This document shows positions 5,985 through 10,279 of a stretch of DNA of 10,279 bases, piece by piece. A program made the translations under genes and the position numbers. This DNA comes from CAZCJA01 sp964499015 (lineage in GTDB: Bacteria > Elusimicrobiota > Elusimicrobia > F11): assembly GCA_964499015.1 (NCBI GenBank), contig CAZCJA010000076.1:1-10279 (forward strand), in the 5' to 3' direction. Each line of letters starts with the position of its first letter. Within the stretch, counting starts at the first letter, position 1. Below the pieces are notes generated by a model. The model made no database searches. It was not told the origin of the DNA and saw only the letters and a list, made by a program, of their open reading frames with translations.

Positions 5985-6049
5985 GCGGATTTATTGTTTC
6001 ATATTTGCCGGATAACAGCTAATGTTTGGGCCGAAAACACCTCGCGTTT
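5985..6049. promoter_or_regulatory. Short divergent intergenic region between the methyltransferase and NeuA-type genes
   Basis: These 65 bases separate two head-to-head gene groups, so promoters for both should lie here or inside the neighbouring genes. The segment is more AT-rich than its flanks (TTATTGTTTCATATTT, then AGCTAATGTTT). No convincing -35/-10 pair with correct spacing was found on either strand, and neither downstream gene has a good Shine-Dalgarno. Confidence 0.35.
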
Positions 6050-6748
6050 ATGATCGACAATAAAAAAATATTGGCCGTTATTCCGGCGCGCGGCGGCAGC
6101 AAAGGCGTGCCTCTTAAAAACATTCGCCCAGTTAAGGGGACGCCGCTGATTGCTCTCGTCGGCCCCATCGTCAAAGCGGTTAAAGAGATCGACCGCGCCG
6201 TTGTGTCTACCGATCATCCGGAAATCATGAAAATCGCCAAGGCCGCAGGCATTGACGCGCCGTTCACGCGGCCCGAATCGCTTTCCGGCGACCTGATTGG
6301 CGATTGGGATGTGTTGCACCACGCGCTTCTTGAAATGGAAAAAATGGACAGCTGCGTTTACGACATTATTCTTCTTTTACCGCCCACATCCCCCATGCGG
6401 ACCGCCGATCATGTGCGCGATGTGCTTAAAAAAATGATTGATGGCAACTACGACTCCGTTTGGACCGTTTCCACGGCCGATTTAAAATTCCATCCGCTGA
6501 AACAATTGGTGATTGAAGATGAAAAAATGCGGTTATACGATCCGGAAGGCAAAAAAATCATAGCGCGCCAGCAATTGAAGCCGGTTTACTACCGCAACGG
6601 CGTTGTTTATGCAATGACGCGCGCGTGCCTTGAGACTCAAAAATCCATTCTCGGCAACAAAGCCGGCGCGGTGGTCATCGATACGCCGCTGGTCAACATC
6701 GACACCGTTGAAGACTTCGAACGCCTGGAGCGATTGCTGTCGAAATGA
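6050..6748 (+). CDS. neuA: CMP-nonulosonate (acylneuraminate-type) cytidylyltransferase
   Basis: Enzymes of this family join CTP and a nine-carbon sugar acid (sialic, legionaminic or pseudaminic type) to give the CMP-sugar donor. The 232-residue reading shows the CTP-binding motif IPARGGSKGVPLKNI at 11-25, LLPPTSPMR at 109-117, YRNGVVYAM at 181-189 and a C-terminal NIDTVEDF at 216-223. In the last motif the first acidic residue expected for metal binding appears to be Asn216. The ATG at 6050 is chosen because the conserved region begins a few residues later; an in-frame TTG at 6026 is the alternative, and neither has a clear Shine-Dalgarno. The stop overlaps the next gene (ATGA). No nonulosonate synthase (NeuB) is in view, so the exact sugar is unknown. 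A related 3-deoxy-sugar cytidylyltransferase is less likely. Confidence 0.88.
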   Translation: MIDNKKILAVIPARGGSKGVPLKNIRPVKGTPLIALVGPIVKAVKEIDRAVVSTDHPEIMKIAKAAGIDAPFTRPESLSGDLIGDWDVLHHALLEMEKMDSCVYDIILLLPPTSPMRTADHVRDVLKKMIDGNYDSVWTVSTADLKFHPLKQLVIEDEKMRLYDPEGKKIIARQQLKPVYYRNGVVYAMTRACLETQKSILGNKAGAVVIDTPLVNIDTVEDFERLERLLSK

Positions 6749-8154
6749 AGACGTTCTTTTTGTCCCTGCCCTACGGGATGTCGGCCCGCAACTTCCTCCG
6801 CTCTGATTTTTATCCCACGCTGAAGAAAAACAACAAACTCATCGTTTTTACGCCGCTGGCCAACGATGCCGCTTTTAAAAGCGAATTCAACGATCCGAAC
6901 GTCGTCTTTGAACACGTCCCCCAAATTGCAAACCCCCTGCTGACCCTAATCAGCAAAATTTTATCGATCATTCAGGGCTATTGGTTTACCCGTAAACATT
7001 CCATCAAGACGTTGGAAGTCTTGGAAGGACAATTGCGCGCCGAACGGCCGCTGCGCTACGCGCTCTATTGGCTGATCGCCGCAATCGGGCGCCTTCCGCC
7101 GATTGAGAGGCTGCTTTTAACGGCGCAGCGCCTTATGCTCGTGAACATCCCGTTAACCAGCTTAATTGCGCGCCACAAGCCGGACCTGATCTTTGTGTCT
7201 CATGGATTTGTCCAAGAAGAAGTCGAGATCGCGCTTGTGGCAAAAAAATTAAAGATTCCCGTGACCTACATGGTGCACAGCTGGGACAATCTGACCTGCA
7301 AATCGGGGCTCAAACAAATCACCAGCTGGGACATCGGACGCATGCTGCCCGTCGATCTCTACGGCCGCTTCATCACCTGGAACGAAGTCCTCGCGCAAGA
7401 GCTTGTCGAACTTTACAACGTGCCGCGCGAACGCATCGACCTTTCCGGAATCCCCCAATTCGACGTGTACACGTCCGTGGGCAAGCAATCGACGCGCAAA
7501 AACTTCCTCAAGGGCATCGGCGCCGATCCGGACAAAAAACTCATCTATTACTTAGCCACAAGTCCGACCATTGTGCACGACCAGCTCACGGTGATCCGCG
7601 GCATCGTGACATCAATGCGCGCCGGACGCTTCGGCGCACCCTGCCAATTGCTGATCCGTTTTCATCCGCGCACCGACATGTCCGGATGGGTGACGGAATT
7701 CAAAGGGCCGGATGTATTCTTCCAACAACCGAGCGTCGCCTACAGCGCTTTGCCGGTAAATTCAGGCTGGCAGCCGGAGAAAAATAACACCAGCGATTTG
7801 GGTGAGTCCCTTTTTTATGCCGACGTGGTCATCAATGCGTACTCAACGACGGCCATCGACGCGGCCGCGTTCGACAAGCCGGTGATTTGCGTCGGTTATG
7901 ACGGGGACACCGCCAATCAGCAAATGGTCGACAACTTTTATGCCACCACGCACTACAGCAAACTGCTGCAGCGCGGCGGCATTACCGTGGCGAGCTCGCC
8001 GCGCGAGCTGGAAGAAGCGATCGACGCCTATTTAAAAGATCCGCATAAAGACGCGGACGGACGGGCGCGTATCCGCGCCGACTATATCTACAAGCTGGAC
8101 GGGCATTCCGGCGCGCGCGTCGCCGAGATTCTCCTTAAAAATTCACTACAATAA
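6745..8154 (+). CDS. GT-B-like glycosyl- or glycerophosphotransferase (CDP-glycerol glycerophosphotransferase-like)
   Basis: The 469-residue protein has the layout of a two-domain GT-B transferase. The N-terminal half includes KPDLIFVSHGF (145-155) and IPVTYMVHSWDNLT (171-184). It is followed by RFITWNEVLAQEL (208-220) and GIPQFD (235-240), phrases typical of CDP-glycerol:glycerophosphate and related polyol-phosphate or sugar transferases. The C-terminal half has LIRFHPR (303-309) and a donor-site-like segment ADVVINAYSTTAIDAAAF with DKPVICVGYDG (359-386). No signal peptide is seen; two moderately hydrophobic stretches (about 64-82 and 105-145) may associate with the membrane. It overlaps neuA by 4 nt, so it probably acts in the same pathway, either using the CMP-sugar or adding another unit. 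Donor and acceptor are not identifiable. Confidence 0.7.
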   Translation: MKTFFLSLPYGMSARNFLRSDFYPTLKKNNKLIVFTPLANDAAFKSEFNDPNVVFEHVPQIANPLLTLISKILSIIQGYWFTRKHSIKTLEVLEGQLRAERPLRYALYWLIAAIGRLPPIERLLLTAQRLMLVNIPLTSLIARHKPDLIFVSHGFVQEEVEIALVAKKLKIPVTYMVHSWDNLTCKSGLKQITSWDIGRMLPVDLYGRFITWNEVLAQELVELYNVPRERIDLSGIPQFDVYTSVGKQSTRKNFLKGIGADPDKKLIYYLATSPTIVHDQLTVIRGIVTSMRAGRFGAPCQLLIRFHPRTDMSGWVTEFKGPDVFFQQPSVAYSALPVNSGWQPEKNNTSDLGESLFYADVVINAYSTTAIDAAAFDKPVICVGYDGDTANQQMVDNFYATTHYSKLLQRGGITVASSPRELEEAIDAYLKDPHKDADGRARIRADYIYKLDGHSGARVAEILLKNSLQ

Positions 8155-8160
8155 CGGCCA

Positions 8161-9396
8161 ATGGCATCCGACCAAAACCCGCAAAAGCCGGAAAAGAAAC
8201 CTCTCGATACAAAGGGGTTCATCAAAGGCACCTCACTTAGCAAAGGCAACCGGCATGGCACGTTTCTCAAGGAAAAACAGGAAGATCTCAGCGAATTTCG
8301 CGCGCGCCTGAACGCTATATTTCAGGAAGAGTTCAGCCGCGTTCCGTCCCCAAAGAGCGAGCATGATAAAAATCTCCGCCAAATTCACGCCGACATCAAC
8401 ACCGGAGACATTTCTTCCAACATCAAAGACGAAAGCGCGGGCCCAAAATTCCGTTTATCCAATCAAGAGGTGGAATGGATGGTCCACCAGCCGGAAGAAC
8501 GGTGGATGGACTACCTCGCTTACCGCTACCAATTCAAGGTTTACCCGAGACTGCGCAAACTGACCGATTTTCCCGTCCACCTGCTGATTGAACCGACGTC
8601 CGTCTGCAATTTGCGCTGCGTGATGTGTTTCCAAGTCGACTCCTCATTCACAAAAAAAGAATTCATGGGTCACATGCCTTGGGAGTTGTTTCTCAAAGTG
8701 GCCGACCAGGCCAAAGAACGCCATTGCCGCGCGGTGACGCTCGCTTCCCGCGGGGAACCCACGCTCCATCCGCGATTCGGCGAAATGCTCCTGCATTTGC
8801 GGGACATCGGCATTATGGATTTGAAAATCAACACCAACGCGACCCGGCTTACTGAAAAGCTTTCCAACGACATATTGAACGCGGGCGTTAACGAGGTTGT
8901 TTTTTCAGTCGACGCCGGAACAAAAGACACATATGAATCCATCCGCGTGAACGGAAAATTTGACGAAGTGGTGGCCAACATCGGCCGTTTCAACGACATC
9001 CGCGCCAAACAATTTTCAAGATCACCAACGATCACGCGTATTTCCGGAGTTAAAGTCCGCGACGATCAAGACGAAGAACAGATGGCTGACTTCTGGGGAA
9101 ACCAAGTCGATCAAGTAACCATTAAAAGGGCCATGCCGCGCTGGGACAGCTACAACAATCCGCCCATCGAAGTAAGCCAACCATGCGGCGCGCTTTGGGA
9201 ACGAATGTACGTTTGGTACGACGGAAAAGTAAATCCATGCGATTTCGACTATAAATCCTATCTATGCGTCGGTGATGCCAACACAACATCGCTTTCCGAT
9301 ATATGGCTCGGCCCCGCCTACAAAAAACTCAGGGATGAACACGTGGCTAACATGAGAAAGAAAATCGTCCCCTGCGACCGCTGCCCTATTTTCTAA
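8161..9396 (+). CDS. Radical SAM protein with a long N-terminal extension and a partial SPASM-like cysteine tail
   Basis: The 411-residue protein carries the radical SAM cluster motif CNLRCVMC (C149, C153, C156), preceded by HLLIEPTSV. It is followed by ASRGEPTLHP (195-204), the GEPT-type SAM-binding turn, and KINTNATRL (222-230). A C-terminal cysteine set (C342, C360, C369, C405, C408), ending CDRCPIF, looks like a shortened SPASM/twitch domain binding a second iron-sulphur cluster. About 135 residues ahead of the core are charged, lysine-rich at the start and unrecognised. Such proteins occur in glycan clusters, where radical chemistry can dehydrate, epimerise or otherwise alter a sugar; peptide modification is the alternative. 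No short precursor-peptide gene is evident beside it. It starts 6 nt after the transferase without a clear Shine-Dalgarno and overlaps the next gene by TAATG. Confidence 0.88.
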   Translation: MASDQNPQKPEKKPLDTKGFIKGTSLSKGNRHGTFLKEKQEDLSEFRARLNAIFQEEFSRVPSPKSEHDKNLRQIHADINTGDISSNIKDESAGPKFRLSNQEVEWMVHQPEERWMDYLAYRYQFKVYPRLRKLTDFPVHLLIEPTSVCNLRCVMCFQVDSSFTKKEFMGHMPWELFLKVADQAKERHCRAVTLASRGEPTLHPRFGEMLLHLRDIGIMDLKINTNATRLTEKLSNDILNAGVNEVVFSVDAGTKDTYESIRVNGKFDEVVANIGRFNDIRAKQFSRSPTITRISGVKVRDDQDEEQMADFWGNQVDQVTIKRAMPRWDSYNNPPIEVSQPCGALWERMYVWYDGKVNPCDFDYKSYLCVGDANTTSLSDIWLGPAYKKLRDEHVANMRKKIVPCDRCPIF

Positions 9397-10279
9397 TGCC
9401 CAAAAAAATTCAAATCGCCGTCATCGGCAGGCGCAACCAAGCTCTGCGCCACATTGAAATTCTCAAGCGCCAGCCCGGCATTGACGTGCTCGTTTATCAT
9501 CCATCCGGCGACGTTAAATTTTCCGATGTCCTTAAAGCCGACGGAGTTGTTGTTTCCAGCCCCACGCGAACGCATTTTGGCTATCTGAATAAACTGAAGC
9601 GCTACCGCGGCTACGTCCTATTGGAAAAGCCGGCCGTCTCCACGGCCGCGCAAGCCAGAACGCTGCTCCACTGGCCCGGTGCGCGCAAAAGGAAAACCCG
9701 CGTTAATTTCAATCTGCGCCACAGCGCGCTATGGACCCATTTTGAGAAGGCCTTAAAGAGCAGACATCTTGGCAAACTGGTCAGTTTCGACGTGCACACA
9801 AGCCACGGCCTCGCGTTTAAGCCCGCCTACAAGAAATCCTGGCGCAGCAAATCCGGTCAAAGCCGCGGCGTCATCGAAACGGTCGGCGTGCATTACATTA
9901 ACCTGTGCCTGAATTTTTTCGGAAAGATTGTTAATCAGGATCTCACGCTCGATTGGAATGCCGGAAAGAGCGGGCCGGCGGATACCGCGACATTGCGCCT
10001 GGAGTTTCGCCGCGGCCCGCGCGTAACGCTCCGCCACAGCTATGCCGCACCCTATCTTCACCGCTGGCTGCTCGTGGGCACCGACGGCTACTGGGAGTAC
10101 GACGGCGAGTCGGTAAAACTTTATGCGCCCCGAGACACCTTTGATAAGCGGGGGCGCTTCAGCCGTCCGCCGGTCGCGATGCAGGCGCGGTTGCCGCAGG
10201 GCCCGACGTGGTCGCAGAGTCTGGAATCAGCAGTCAGAGATTTTGTGGGGCACATTCGCGGGAAGAACGTCTTTTCAGC
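9396..10279 (+). CDS. Gfo/Idh/MocA-family oxidoreductase-like protein (C-terminus beyond the right edge)
   Basis: My translation from the ATG at 9396-9398 (MPKKIQIAVIGRRNQALRHI) stays open to base 10279, giving at least 294 residues. It follows the Gfo/Idh/MocA plan: a Rossmann strand-turn at 6-19, VVVSSPTRTHFGYL (51-64), and the family hallmark EKP at 77-79 in VLLEKPAVST. GVIETVGVHYINL (158-170) corresponds to the active-site region with H166. Two features are unusual. The dinucleotide turn lacks the later glycines of GxGxxG (GRRNQA), and the usual acidic residue after the histidine is Asn169. The usual role is NAD(P)-dependent oxidation or reduction of a sugar nucleotide or sugar acid; here cofactor binding may be weak or altered. 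The start shares its A with the radical SAM stop codon, implying coupled expression in the rightward glycan operon. Confidence 0.82.
   Translation, partial: MPKKIQIAVIGRRNQALRHIEILKRQPGIDVLVYHPSGDVKFSDVLKADGVVVSSPTRTHFGYLNKLKRYRGYVLLEKPAVSTAAQARTLLHWPGARKRKTRVNFNLRHSALWTHFEKALKSRHLGKLVSFDVHTSHGLAFKPAYKKSWRSKSGQSRGVIETVGVHYINLCLNFFGKIVNQDLTLDWNAGKSGPADTATLRLEFRRGPRVTLRHSYAAPYLHRWLLVGTDGYWEYDGESVKLYAPRDTFDKRGRFSRPPVAMQARLPQGPTWSQSLESAVRDFVGHIRGKNVFS

Noticed and set aside
6022..6063. Thirteen-codon upstream frame (ATG at 6022) overlapping the NeuA-type start as a possible leader peptide
   Set aside because: It is too short, has no Shine-Dalgarno and shows no attenuator-like codon run or paired hairpins.

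Overview
The window looks like chromosomal DNA from an uncultured Gram-negative-type bacterium of moderate GC content. No rRNA or other strong phylogenetic marker is present. The mix of a tig-clpP-clpX operon, a four-helix-bundle (S23/IVP-type) gene beside tRNAs and a nonulosonate-type surface-glycan cluster would fit candidate phyla such as Omnitrophota or other PVC-like lineages. That placement is a guess from general resemblance only.

Left part (1-2470, all minus strand): the protein quality-control operon tig, clpP, clpX, read right to left, with overlapping junctions. clpX runs off the left edge. The ClpP has Asn where the catalytic Asp is expected.

Middle part (about 2480-3250, minus strand): a small accessory island between the housekeeping operon and the glycan genes. 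It holds tRNA-Arg(TCG), a four-helix-bundle gene broken by a one-base indel in a homopolymer, and tRNA-Leu(TAG). Between them lie short palindromic repeats built on the octamer CATGCGAT and two further hairpins, one of which covers the ribosome binding site of the four-helix-bundle gene.

Right part (3250-10279): surface-polysaccharide genes in two divergent groups separated by 65 bases. Leftward are a SAM-dependent methyltransferase and a glutamine-dependent asparagine synthetase-like amidotransferase. Rightward are a NeuA-type CMP-sugar synthetase, a GT-B/glycerophosphotransferase-like transferase, a radical SAM protein with a partial SPASM-like tail, and a Gfo/Idh/MocA-type oxidoreductase cut by the right edge. 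NeuA would activate a nonulosonic acid as its CMP derivative and the GT-B-like protein could transfer a sugar or polyol phosphate. The oxidoreductase, radical SAM protein, amidotransferase and methyltransferase would modify sugars or glycan. The chemistry of the final product cannot be read from the sequence.

Most neighbouring genes overlap by 1 nt (TAATG) or 4 nt (ATGA), which suggests translational coupling. No CRISPR array, transposase or phage gene is visible.
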